64,000 bases of DNA from NCBI RefSeq assembly GCF_014633365.1, contig NC_068349.1, positions 34,424,753-34,488,752 on the forward strand, given 5' to 3'. Below the pieces are notes generated by a model. That model saw only the letters and a list, made by a program, of their open reading frames with translations, was not told the origin of the DNA and ran no database searches. The position numbers and the translations under genes are program-made. This stretch comes from Diospyros lotus (Eukaryota > Streptophyta > Magnoliopsida > Ericales > Ebenaceae). The first letter of the stretch is position 1, and each line of letters starts with the position of its first letter. Below are positions 21,589 through 32,694 of the stretch, in pieces.

Positions 21589-22917
21589 TCATATTCTGAA
21601 GGATAGTTGTCTCTTGTAGCCTTCACTTAGCACCCTCCTTGAGGAGACTTTGAAGGGACACGTGGAGCTCACAAAACCGTTGATCAAGTGAAGATACGTC
21701 TTCAGATCGTGACACGCGGCAACATCCGCTTTGGACACGTACGGAGACTTCCGGCTACAGAGCCTAAGCTCTCTTCCCACGTCAGCGTACACCCATCGCG
21801 TGTCTTCCACTCGCTTCTGTAGCCAGCTCGACAATCCCGACAAATGAACGGCCTTGCCATCTGCTACGTCATTCTGGTCAATAACGAAACCAGGCACCTT
21901 CGTGATGAGGTCATCGGAGTTCACGATGCGCAGGATCTTTGTCCCGGCCTTGTCCAATTGGCGCCGGAATCTTCCATTCCCGACACGTGGACCTCCGAAA
22001 GAGATTACCGTCACCAACGGCGCGTGACGGAATGTGGTGGTTATATCGTATGCGGTGAGCGTAGCTAAAGCCGCTCCTAGACTGTGGCCCACAATCGTGA
22101 TGCTTAGGGGCTCGTCGCCGTAGGATTGAATGATTTTCGAGATCTCGTCCCTCACTACAGCTTGCAGACTCGGACACGTGGCAGTCTGCGATGTGTACAA
22201 GCTCAAAAATCCGCTCTCCACCATTGGATCTTCATCTCGAGCATCATGGGCACGATCATCCAAACATGTCAACGTGGCGCGTAAATTCTCGATCCACTCC
22301 AAGCAGGTGGCAGTGCCCCGGAACGCGATCACGACGTCGCGGCGTCCGAGCCGAGCGATCTCGTCCTTGTCATTACACACTGCCACGTAGCCAATCCAGC
22401 TGGAAGGGGTGGACACCCACCTGGGCGCCCTCTCGATCCATCGTGGCAACTGGACGCCACAAGCGGCGCGGAGATTCCTCGTGAGCCGGTAGCCGCTGCC
22501 GCCGAGGCCGCACTCAGACAGCATTGAGGTCCTGGAGTGCCGACATGTGGCGTACCGCGGTGATGACGTGTCAAACTCGAAGGATCTGTACGCCGCCTCG
22601 ACGAACCCCCCGTAGCGTAGAATCTCAGTCCGGAGATCGTCGTCGAGTGGATCAAGCAAGCCTTCCCAGTTCTTGCTGCCCTGATACTCCGTCCACCTGT
22701 CACCCAGCTTCGCCGGCGGAGGGACCACATGGCCGCTGGGAGATTTTCCGGAGATCAGTGGCTTGCAGGAATTGGTGATGACCAGCCTCAGCCGCATTCT
22801 TCGGCAGCCACCAAGTGCTGGCGGAGCGCAGCTGTAGTGAGCGGCTGGCTCCGGCGCCGATTGCTTTGGAAAATGGAGCTTCCACGGCCTGAGTCCGCGG
22901 CCGATGGACATCCTCAT
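21589..22917 (-). CDS. Class III lipase: plastid-type phospholipase A1, DAD1-like (PLA1-I)
   Basis: Intronless gene of 442 codons. The family removes acyl chains from glycerolipids, usually in the chloroplast; members include DAD1, which releases linolenic acid for jasmonate synthesis. Numbering from the Met at 22917: a basic Ser/Arg-rich N-terminus (about 1-75) fits a plastid transit peptide. WEGLLDPLDDDLR at 84-96 opens the conserved PLA1-I block. FRGTATCLEW (199-208) holds the oxyanion region. GHSLG (277-281) carries the nucleophile Ser279. NSDDLITKVP contains the likely Asp336, and CHDLKTYLHL the likely His403. The triad is complete. An upstream in-frame ATG at 23007 would add 30 residues encoded by the GA/TA repeat of the leader, so the start at 22917 (or 22911) is preferred. 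The best fit is the PLA1-I beta/gamma (DALL) group rather than DAD1 itself. GC content is far above its surroundings. Confidence 0.9.
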   Translation of the reverse strand: MRMSIGRGLRPWKLHFPKQSAPEPAAHYSCAPPALGGCRRMRLRLVITNSCKPLISGKSPSGHVVPPPAKLGDRWTEYQGSKNWEGLLDPLDDDLRTEILRYGGFVEAAYRSFEFDTSSPRYATCRHSRTSMLSECGLGGSGYRLTRNLRAACGVQLPRWIERAPRWVSTPSSWIGYVAVCNDKDEIARLGRRDVVIAFRGTATCLEWIENLRATLTCLDDRAHDARDEDPMVESGFLSLYTSQTATCPSLQAVVRDEISKIIQSYGDEPLSITIVGHSLGAALATLTAYDITTTFRHAPLVTVISFGGPRVGNGRFRRQLDKAGTKILRIVNSDDLITKVPGFVIDQNDVADGKAVHLSGLSSWLQKRVEDTRWVYADVGRELRLCSRKSPYVSKADVAACHDLKTYLHLINGFVSSTCPFKVSSRRVLSEGYKRQLSFRI

Positions 22918-23078
22918 TTCTTGGCCTCTCTCTCTCCCTCTCCCTTTTTCTATCTGTCTATATATATAGAGAGAGAGAGAGGGAGTGAGAGTAAGAGAGA
23001 AAGGCAATTATATCAATGGGTATAGCTTAGGGAGATTTGGTGATGCACATGATCTTGGGTGCAGTTCGTGCCACGTAG
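22918..23078 (-). other. 5' leader of the phospholipase gene with GA/TA repeat
   Basis: Between the putative transcription start and the preferred ATG lies a GA-rich, TA-containing microsatellite (about 22925-23000). An in-frame ATG at 23007 precedes it. If used, it would give an N-terminus of repeat-encoded residues (SLTLTPSLSLYIYRQIEKG) ahead of the transit peptide. Repeat-length change would shift that frame, which argues against its use. Confidence 0.55.
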
Positions 23079-23103
23079 AGCGGTGGTGGTGAATGGCCAT
23101 GGG

Positions 23104-23111
23104 TTTTTATA
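23104..23111 (-). promoter_or_regulatory. TATA box of the phospholipase gene
   Basis: TATAAAAA on the minus strand, about 190 bp upstream of the preferred ATG, in the context CACCTATAAAAACCC. It predicts a start near 23078. ACGT-core words lie nearby, such as CCACGTAG near 23070, but these are too short to assign a regulator. Confidence 0.65.
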
Positions 23112-24230
23112 GGTGGAGGGAGATGGCTGTGGACGGCTGGGCTGTGCCTGTGGAGCTTTCAGGGACAAAGTTTAGGTAACCGGAAAAACGGCTGTGGACC
23201 CAACTGGGATTTTGGATTGGTCTTACAGAGATCGGTATACACCTATATATATACGTATACTTATGATAATAGAGAGAGAGGAGAATGATCAGGGAAAGGT
23301 TAAGAGGTGGACCCTTTTGTTTTAATGGAGGTCAAGCCCAAGGAATAAAGGGTCACAATCATGAGTCAAAACCATCCATATCTATCCTTCCAAATAAATC
23401 TGTTCATTAATTAAATTTACATTTTAAAATCATCAGAAAAAATAAATCACATTTTAAAATAATATAAAAATGAATTCTCTGTTTCCAAATCTGCTGTCCC
23501 ATGCATATTATACGAGTTTTAAATTTAATATAATTTGAAACTCATAATATAAATCTATATAATTATATATAAGCAAATATTATATTTTATTATTGTTATA
23601 AAATTCTGCTATTAAAGTATCTTTCTAAAATACCTTTTATGTATTTTGTTTTAAAGATAAAAAATTAATTATGTTAACAATATTTTAGCTTATAACCTCT
23701 AAATAATTAATTTAAAAAACTATATTAATCTTTTGTATTAATATATAGAGAAACAAAAGTTAATCACATTTTATGTATATATTTTGCTTTAAACAATTTC
23801 TGCCACCACACCAAGAGTATATATATTTGTTTAAAATATTATTTAAAAAATAAAAAATAAACTATAATTATTAGACATCAGTCAATAAATTTTTATTTAT
23901 TTATATTTTTACACATACAGATGACCCTCTAATATATATAGGGTAAGAAATTTTTTATGGAGTTAAAAGACTAATTAAGAAATTTAAGGGGTAATAAATG
24001 GACTTTATTTTTAGATAATTAAGATGCATTGTATCTTATATATTGTGTTATATTTTTAAACTCAAAATATTTTTATTAATTGATGAATTGTTTCAAAATA
24101 CAATATATTTATTATCAACCAATAAAATATTTATATCATTCGATATAATAAATATACATTGTTTAAAAAAAATCATTTTCTACCTTAAATATATAACAAT
24201 AATGAAAAAAATAGAGAAAGTATATCAATA
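23112..24230. other. Upstream region of the phospholipase gene, then AT-rich spacer
   Basis: The first 250 bp are of normal complexity and probably hold the promoter. Beyond about 23400 the sequence is very AT-rich, without features or coding potential. Confidence 0.5.
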
Positions 24231-24235
24231 TTATA

Positions 24236-24745
24236 TTCTCCACATTAAATGGGATTAAAATCATTTAAATGAATATTCTTTCATTTTTACTTTGCATTTG
24301 GATAAGGTTGAATAACCATGCCATTTGGAATTTGGAAATTTAATTTCATTGTTTAAATACACTTTTATTAAAAAATATTAGATTTAGGTCTAAACCTATG
24401 TTGAATTTTGACAAAAAAAGAAGAATCCCCTCCATTAAATCAAATTAAAATAATTTAAATAGCTAATTTCTATTTTCTGATTCCAATTATTCAAATAAAT
24501 ATAATTTCAGGTTTTATATATACTTTCTTTATTAAATCATGTTAAGATCATTTAAATAAGTGTTTTGTTTTATTTTCTCTTTAATTTGAAGGGAATAAAT
24601 ATATAATCAAATTGAGAGATTTTTTAAATGTAAACATATATATTCATTGAAGGGTTTGAAATGAATAAACAATTCACATTATTATCTCCAGTAAATCACG
24701 TTAAAATAATTTAAATGAATGTCTTTTTACTTTATCATTCTTGTT
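24236..24745 (+). repeat. Degenerate repeat, four copies of an AATCATTTAAAT unit
   Basis: The phrase ATTAAATCATGTTAAAATCA followed by TTTAAATGAAT recurs at about 24245, 24437, 24531 and 24689, each followed by a T-rich stretch containing TTTCATTTTTAC-like sequence. Spacing is irregular (roughly 95-190 bp). The origin is unknown; it may be a decayed tandem array. Confidence 0.6.
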
Positions 24746-26110
24746 ATTTAAAAGAAATTGTAAAATTTAAATGAATTTATGACATTTTAATTTTTACAAT
24801 TCAATTACAAATATAAAAATTATTTTTTGGATTGTCTAATTGTTGCTCTAAGCAACTTTTTCTCCCTCCCTAGCGGGGCCCTCGCCGTTTGGTCCCACGA
24901 TTTTTAACAGGCTAAGCAACTTTTTTTCTTATACTATAGTGTGGTAGTGATGGAGGTTGTATCGATCAATTTTAGAATGTCACGTGACTCAATTTAATTA
25001 AAATAAGGGACATGATCTTATTGAGCTGATTTAAAATGTATCTAAACCCACCTATGATGAGATTTTGTGCCTTTGATTGTTAATGAACACGACTTGAACC
25101 ATTTACACCACGTCATGACCATGCTTAGTCATGTTTCAAATAGGGTCTTTGGTAGAAATTGTGCTTGGACCATCCCTCGTGCGATTTATAAAAGTCCTTA
25201 ATTCTCAAGTGACACATGCATTTACTCATTACTTTGCTCAAGCTCTCGTTATGAAATAATAACTTAATCGTTGAATCTTATATTATAAGATAAAAACCTC
25301 GAGCTTCAAAGAAATTGATAGTTATTAACGTAAAAAATGTATTTGTAAAATACATTCATATATTAATTTCTAAACAAATTTTTAACCAAAATAAAGTGCC
25401 TAAAAACTTTATCATTAATTATTATTATTTTTACTACAATATATATACTAATACTACATAATAAATATGATATAAATTATAAAATATATTACCATCTACA
25501 GTTTGAACAAACAGAAAAGTGAGATGATACAAGATTAACGGCATAATTTAAAATATAAAAATTTAATTAAATTGATGTCTAAAATAAATTTAAAATTAAA
25601 GTTTTATTTATTCTTATTTTTTAAAATACCATATAATAATCTTGTTAAGGTAGAGAAGAAAACAACTATTATAAAAAAAGAGAAAAAACATATTTACAGA
25701 TTTTTATATTCTGCAATGTATATAAATATGTTAAATTTCAAAATTAATTTTGAAATTAGTAATTAACTAAATATATTAGATTTAATTATTTAAATAAAAC
25801 TAAATACAAATAAAATAAAGAGTAAAAAAATACAATTATACCTGAAAGGACTTAGTTTGCAATTCCCGATAGTAATGTTAGAGTGATGATGGCTGAAATC
25901 GGCATCAGAGATGAAGATTAGTGGTGGGGGAGAGAAAGAAATAGGGTTCTTTTGTCCACAAACAAATTTTATCCTCAAGTTGTGAAATTTATTTCCAAAT
26001 TTTCTTTATTTTGTGAAATTTGGTTTAATGTGGTTGAATTGCATAATGTTTTTTCATTCCAAACAAAAAAAAGTTACAATTGGAAATAAATTCCACAAAA
26101 AATTATAATC
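24746..26110. other. AT-rich spacer
   Basis: No gene. A GC-richer island at about 24850-24925 is bracketed by two direct copies of CTAAGCAACTTTTT. A possible MITE-like hairpin lies near 25980-26130 but has no clear ends. Confidence 0.45.
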
Positions 26111-26119
26111 ATTCATTCT

Positions 26120-27900
26120 AAATAGGGGTAACTTTCAATCCTTTCCATCGATATTGTCTCTTATAGTAGAGCTCGAAAGGAACTTAATGAATTAACCTTG
26201 AAGGAGCTGTGGCATTAGAGAGCTAAAGCACATTGGTTGGCCCTTAGTAATCGTAACACAAATTTTTTCATGGGAAAACAACTACTAAACAAAGACTGAA
26301 AAACATCTCAGGCATTTATAAGACTCAATTAGGGTTTGAGAGTCTTCTTAATTGATGATTAGAGATGTGTTTTATATTATTTTCAACAACTTTTCCAATC
26401 CACATATCTTATGGATATTGATTTAGCTCTTGTAGCAATATCCACCAAAGTAACTACTAAATGAATTCTCACCTTCAACTCCCTTTTACATTGGAGGAAA
26501 TCTTTTTGGCCTTAAAGTAGGTGCACCCTAGTAAGGCTCCAAGTTTGGATGGCTTCTCAACCCTTTTCTTTCAAAAATTTTGGACTACTATGGGTAATGA
26601 TATCTCTTATTCTCTTTTGGATATTCTCAACCCTTTTCTTTCGAAAATTTTGGGCTACTATGGGTAATGATATCTCTTATTCTCTTTTGGATATTCTCAA
26701 TAATGGGTGATGCATTGGTGAGTTTAGTGAGACTAACATTCGTCTCATTTTGAAGAAGTCTTAATTACCCAGTGACTTCTAGCCAATCAATTTATGTAAT
26801 GTGCTTTACAAAATAGTTGACAAAGTCTTGGCAAACAAATTAATTAAAGGGGATTATTGTTGAGAATATCTCACCATGTCAAAGAGCATTCATTCCATAT
26901 CATCTCATAAAAGGATAATGTCATCTTGGCTTTTGAGGTTTTTCATCGTCTCAAAAGTTTACGACAATCTAAAGAGGCTAGATTCATTGTCAAAATTGAT
27001 ATGGGCAGAGCTTATATATGATAGTGTAGAATGGGTCTCCTCCAAGCTATTATGTCCAAATTGGGCCTAGATGCTAATTTCATTAACCATATATTTGGTA
27101 ATCCCCACATGTTCTCTCATTTTACTAGCTAGCTTTGATACCATGTGCTTAGTGAGAGAGAGAGAGAGAGAGGGGGGGAGAGAACCCTTGTGGGAGAAAA
27201 TTTTAGTGTATTGAACTAATATATAGTACGCCTATATATATAAATACTAAACGGGCTTTGAGCCATGACATAAAGCTAAATTTAGGTGTAATACAACAAA
27301 CATAGCAGCCGCCTCTATATACAACTCAACAGATGAAAATAGTTTAATCTCTTCGGAGAATTCCTTTTATATATTATTTGGCATCTAGGCAAATTGTACA
27401 TTATGAGAAGTCCTCCATCTATTTTTTTTTCCAAGAAGAATACCCTAAGGCATATTTGTAGTTAGATTTGATGTTGCCTCTATGTTCAAGATATAGATCA
27501 CAAATGCAAGTACTTGGGTATGCCTATGTTCATGGGTCAATCATGGAAGAGGGCTTTCAAAACGATTAATTCAAGACAGGTTGTGAGATTTTATCTCTGG
27601 CTAGAATGAGAAGTTGTCATATTTAGGGGGTAAAGAGATTTTTATCAAGGTCATTGCTTAGGCCCTTCCCACTTACTTGATGTCTTGCTTCTTCTTGCCC
27701 ATCTTTTTCTACAAGAGATTCTTATCAAGATCCACTCGATGAGTTGGGTAGCCTTGTGCAAGGCTAAATAGAATCGGGCTTGGGTTTCTATGATTTGACT
27801 ATTTTTAATTTAGATGCTCTAGTTACGTGTACTCTCAAAGAAAGTGTTTTCCTCAATGTTAATTTCTTAAGGCTCTTTTAGGCTCGTACTCATCCCAATC
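26120..27900 (+). pseudogene. L1-type LINE ORF2 remnant (reverse transcriptase)
   Basis: Read through many stops and frameshifts, the plus strand keeps the order of an L1 reverse transcriptase: AKAHWLALSNRNTNFFHGK near 26220, a stretch equivalent to PSKAPSLDGF with FFQKFWTTMGNDI near 26520, PINLCNVLYKIVDKVLANKL near 26780, a disrupted FIVKIDMGRAYD equivalent near 26990, and KYLGMPMFMGQSWKRAF near 27510, then a GKEVLIKA-like part. The catalytic FADD block is lost. A 70-bp internal tandem duplication lies at 26554. A foreign GA-rich insert starts near 27128 with TTTGATACCATGT, the reverse of a tRNA-Met primer-site word. Confidence 0.85.
26554..26700 (+). repeat. 70-bp tandem duplication inside the LINE
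   Basis: Two copies (26554-26623 and 26624-26693) beginning TTCTCAACCCTTTTCTTTC differ at only two positions, followed by the first seven bases of a third copy. The high identity shows the duplication is much younger than the decayed LINE around it. Confidence 0.9.
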
Positions 27901-28735
27901 TAGTATAATATTTGGACGACTCATGATCTTCTACTCACATTTATTTGGTGGCAAAGACGCTATTCTCTTTACTATTTTCAGACCATTTTTAGTTTTCAAT
28001 TTTCTAAAATAGTGAAAATGTGTTTATTTCCATATTTCTAAAATGCATTTTTGAAAGTAAGGAAAAATTTTGTAAAGAAAACTCAAAACAACAAAAAGTC
28101 ATTTTGGCTGTTTCTATCACAAACATGCTCAAAATTTTAAAACCTGAAAAATGCCATAGACAAAAAGAATGCGTTTTCAACAATCTTAAAACAAACACTC
28201 AAAACACAAAATTGAAAACGAATTCAAAACTTAAAACTCAAAACTGAAATACGAAGAGAACAACTTCTAAATAATAGAGAATTGATCAATATTCTCCAAG
28301 ACAATTCACTCTTTTCAACTTAATAGAAGGTTGTTTCTTGATGGAGAATAAAGTAAGTCATCTTGTTGATGGTGAATTAAAATACTGAAATGAGGAGTTT
28401 ATTCAGGTTGAGTTCTTAGCAGTGAATGTGGAATAGATTTTATAGATTCCTATTTGCCCTTTCTCTACCTTGAGATGTATTGGTATGACATTATATAAAA
28501 CATGGTGAATACTCTACAAAAAATGGCTATTATCTATATATTGCATACTTCTTTTTGGGAGATGTTTGAACCTTCCACCAATGCTTTTCTTATATGCCAA
28601 CTATTTTGGAAGGCCCTTTGGCAGCTTCGTGTGCTTGAAAGGGTTTGTATTTTCGCATGGTGACTACTTTCCAGCTCGTCCCGACTCAAGTCAGTATAGT
28701 TCATTATGTTGGTGTGAGCTTTACACTTTGTGGGT
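27901..28735. other. Spacer, nothing recognised
   Basis: AT-rich sequence. The segment 27970-28250 is A-rich with repeated AAAACTCAAAAC words. No family motif was seen. Confidence 0.45.
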
Positions 28736-28737
28736 TG

Positions 28738-28960
28738 TGTTCGAGTGACCTAGAGTCCTCTCTCTTTGCTAACTCTTCCTTCTTGACATTATCTCATGAT
28801 AGGGTTTTTCTAAAATCTCGTAAATCAATGGGACTTTTACACTCTAATATTGTCAATAAATAATATACTTTTAGTCACCATTGAACTATTATACGTGCAT
28901 GTGTTTGTGTGTGTGTGAGAGAGAGGGGTCTTTGATGATTAGATAACTACCAACGATAAA
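28738..28960 (+). repeat. Dispersed repeat R, copy 1
   Basis: Similar in direct orientation to about 32300-32550. Shared order: CTAACTCTTCC/CCAACTCTCCC, TCTCATGATA, TTTCTAAAATC, CAATGGGACTT, ACACTCTAA, AATAATATAC, CTTTAGT, then a TG/GA microsatellite and GGTCTTTGATGATTAGA. It is non-coding and may be part of an unrecognised transposon. Confidence 0.75.
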
Positions 28961-29040
28961 AAAATGAGCAATCAACTCACTTAATTCTCCAATTTAATTG
29001 TTGAGTATGGTCATTTTCTCTCTATACACTTTAGATATTA

Positions 29041-29271
29041 GGGTGTGTTTGATAGCATGAAAAATATATAAAAAATATCACATTTAAGGAATTGAATTTT
29101 ATCTTTAGTGTTTGACACACTATTTTTCATAGAATTGAATTCCATGGTACAATCATTAAAGCATGTTTTTACCTCTTTTTCATAGAAAATTCCATCTAGG
29201 GGGAGATGGTTTTTATTTTCCATACAAGTTAAAAAATGCTTTCCTTTTCAACTAAATGCTATCAAACACTC
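29041..29271. mobile_element. Tourist-like (PIF/Harbinger) MITE
   Basis: 231 bp with left end GGGTGTGTTTGATAGCAT and right end, read inward, GAGTGTTTGATAGCATTT. Flanked by TTA (29038-29040 and 29272-29274), the typical Tourist target duplication. The interior is AT-rich with weak internal palindromy around GAATTGAATT and no coding sequence. Confidence 0.8.
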
Positions 29272-29274
29272 TTA

Positions 29275-30164
29275 TGGATACTTTGGCATTTCTTCTTATT
29301 GCATGTTAGAAAAATGGGCTATCAACTTACTTAATTCTTTGCTCAATTAGGCTCATAGTTTGTTTTTCAGAAGCGAAAGGGTGGACGTTTCATTTCCCTC
29401 ATTTTGCTTTATCTATTGTTTTGTCTAATTTACAACTCTAACAAAATTCTCTTTCTATAAAAAAAATTACTTAAATAACCTTAAATCGAACCAAACCAAT
29501 TAGGTCAATTCGATTAAACGACTTCAACCAGATTAGCCTCATCGTCAACATTTGTTTTTGTGTTTGTTTCTTGTTTTTTTTTTTGTTTTGTTGTCTTCAT
29601 CTATAAAACTTGAAAATTAAAGTTAAAGTTAAAATAGTGTTTGATTTTATGTTGTGTGTTTAAACATTGAAAACACCAAATAGGATTAAAATTAAAGTTA
29701 AAATAGTGTTAAAATAATTAATTAATGTTTGATTTTAGAATCTTTTTCTCTTGAATTAATATGGTTTCATGGGATTCATGGTCATAAGATCGATGAATTG
29801 GCATACACTTAAAAGAATCCATTAGCTCGAAGGACACCCCCAGTACCTATAAGTCTAAGATTATTAAATAGTAATCAACAATTTAAGGATAAATATAAGG
29901 TTACGAACACTTACACTTACAGTTGTTTCCTTACATATATATATATATTTTTTTCTAAAAATACGATCAAATCTCTCAATGAGGAGTAGGGGAAACTCAT
30001 ATATATTGTTGGTAGCCTTTAACCAAAACTACAACCTATATATAGAAAATGGTACGTACCCAACAAATCAACATACTACTTATTTCACCACATCTACCCG
30101 TTTAATTTGAAAGCCACTTTTATATGTCCCCTAAAATTTGGAGGGTACCCCTAATTCTATTTAT
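29275..30164. other. Spacer, nothing recognised
   Basis: AT-rich sequence. A local direct repeat of TTAAAGTTAAAATAGTGTT occurs at about 29620 and 29692. No gene seen. Confidence 0.45.
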
Positions 30165-30510
30165 GATGGCTTAACTAAAGATTCACCCATTGCGTCTGAT
30201 ATGTTGCCCTCAAAGAAGAAGGGCTTTTGATCACGTTTTATTAATTGAGAATAGTGGCTTTATTATTAAACACGGGGTAAACAGGCAAACCATCATTTTC
30301 CAGTTAGGGTTCATGCATGTTGAGTTGTATGCTCTTTAATAAAAAGACATGAATTATATATATATATATGTATATATTGAGTGCGTGCAAATTATAGTTT
30401 AACTAAAGATTCACAAATGTTTCTCCATTGGGTGGCCTCAAAGATGGGATTTTCACACATTTTATTAATTGCCAATAGTGACTTTACCTAAGCCAAGCAA
30501 GCAGACCATT
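30165..30510 (+). repeat. Diverged tandem duplication of about 225 bp
   Basis: TTTAACTAAAGATTCAC-type sequence followed by TTTTATTAATTG, AATAGTG and CTTTA occurs first at about 30168-30300 and again at about 30396-30510. The intervening part carries a TA microsatellite at about 30356-30378. Confidence 0.65.
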
Positions 30511-32067
30511 TCCTAGACCCAAGAATTTTGGAAGATTGTCTTTCATTTTCCTCATTTATATTATCCCACATTTTTCATCTCTCTCTCTCTCTCTCTCTGT
30601 GCATTTTTTGGCACTAACAATACAAGGTTTACATTAAAGCGCATCAATATTCTGTATAACGTGAAGAATTTTTTTTGTAAATTATACTATACAATATGAA
30701 TGGTCTTTATATAATACATTTTGGTATTGTAAATCTAGTCTTCATGTTGTATAATGCACCTTTTAAATTATATAAAATATCATTTGTGTTGGGAGTTGGG
30801 ATCCAAATCATATCTTGCCAACTCCTGTATAAGTATGGGACTTTTGTCCTTCGGTGAAACCCAAGTAAATTTATCAAACATTAATTTTCTTTTCTGAAAC
30901 AAAGAGTGCGCAAGAAGTGTGATTTGTGTTATGCATGTTATAAATAAAAAATAAAATAAATATTTTAAAATTTTATTTTATTAATATAATTTTTTAATGA
31001 GTAATGGTAAGAGTTATAATTGATAACGGTGTCATCAGATATGTAATGCTTTTTAATTGAAGGAGACTAAAGAGATCATGTGTCATTGTTTCTTTACATA
31101 ACATCTCATTTAATAAAAATATAACACACTTCATTAGTCATAATTTTTAATATTATTCTTTTATAATATCAAGAAATCCTCTTTACACTAATATAATAAT
31201 AGTATAGATATATAACATTCACAAGCTCTTGGCACCCTCAATGGCTTCCATCTTTGGAAACAAAAACATGACAAAACCAAGTCGTCATGTACTAGTTCCC
31301 TTGATAATAACATGGTAAACTATAAAAAAAACATTGAAATTTAAGTTTAACATGATTTTATAATAAATTTCTAATTTTTAAAATTCGCTTGCCAAACTTG
31401 TAAATTTATTATAACTATTAAACATTATTAGAAAAAGTTCGTTTTTACCTTTTAAAAAATAAATAGGACTAAATAAAAAAAACGTAAAAATAAGTTAAAT
31501 ATGATGGTTCACGCCATTTTTTGTTTATTTTTCATGATAAAAGCTAAGCGTTTTTTTAACAATGTTAAGCTTGTAAGTTTAGTTAGTGAATCATAAAAAA
31601 AAAAAAAAAAGATTATAAAATTATAACAAAGTTAAAAGTTCAGTTGATGAATTGCAAAAATTAAAAGTTCATTTTAAAATTGTGATAAACCTAAAAGTTC
31701 AATAATTTTTTTTGTAATTTACCCAAATTAATATTATGATCTTTGTATATTATAAATATATACACATACACACACTTCTATTTTTCTATAAAAAGTTCTG
31801 AATTCAAAAAATGGATTAGTTTCAAAAAATGAGTTCTAGTTTTTAAAAGGTAAATTATCAAAAAAATAGTTGAACTCTTAGCTTAGTTTCAATTTTAAAT
31901 TGGATTTTTAATTTTTTTAGTAATCATACCCGACTTATTTTTTAGTTTCAATATTACTGTTTCACTTCATTAGTTTTTGTGTTAAATGTTAATATGGCAT
32001 GAGCAAAAGCTTATTTATAGAAGCTTAGAAGATGATGTGTTAAAAGAGTGAAAAGAGAATAGACTGT
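30511..32067. other. AT-rich spacer
   Basis: No gene. A CT microsatellite lies near 30579-30598. Poorly conserved repeats such as TAAAAGTTCA occur around 31640-31710. Confidence 0.45.

Positions 32068-32101
<34 letters not shown>
32068..32101 (+). repeat. Poly-G tract of about 34 bases
   Basis: An uninterrupted run of G at 32068-32101. Such a run can fold into G-quadruplexes and is prone to length error in replication and sequencing, so its exact length is uncertain. Confidence 0.85.
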
Positions 32102-32102
<1 letters not shown>

Positions 32103-32289
32103 AGGGAAAACAAAAAATAAATTACTGCGGGCCATGAAATTAAAAATTGGTAGTGGTTGTATGTAGTTACATGGGGGTTCAATTGTCGAACTTAATGATG
32201 GTTGGAGGTTACGTGGACCCTTTTGGCATGCGTGCACCTACGTGTGTGTGGGAGAGAGAGAGAGAGAGAGAGGAGAGGAGAAGACTTTC

Positions 32290-32474
32290 TCTGGCGTCAA
32301 CATCTAATCTTCTTTTCCTCCCTCTCTGCCAACTCTCCCTTCCTCACATTCTCTCATGATATGGTTTCTCTAAAATCACATAAACTCTATCAATGGGACT
32401 TCTACACTCTAAGATTATCGATGAATAATATACCTTTAGTAATCTCTAAACTATAGTAAGTGCATGCACGTGTA

Positions 32475-32526
<52 letters not shown>

Positions 32527-32550
32527 CTTTGATGATTAGACAACTACTAA
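32290..32550 (+). repeat. Dispersed repeat R, copy 2, with TG/GA microsatellite
   Basis: Direct-orientation counterpart of 28738-28960 (shared TCTCATGATA, TCAATGGGACTT, GTCTTTGATGATTAGA). It includes a (TG)n run followed by a (GA)n run at about 32470-32524, both longer than in copy 1. It lies directly before block P3 right. Confidence 0.75.
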
Positions 32551-32694
32551 CTGTCAAGTCACCATTTAGTTGATTTTTTCTTAGCGTTAATGTCAACATT
32601 TAGTTATTTTGATAGCATAAAACTAAATAAATAGATCCATCTACTAATTATTTTTAGCTAGGTGAACAAGAAGAGCTCATATATCCTACTGTTA

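Noticed and set aside
21844..23025. Several long open frames on the plus strand and in other minus phases
   Set aside because: They are shadows of the GC-rich lipase coding sequence.
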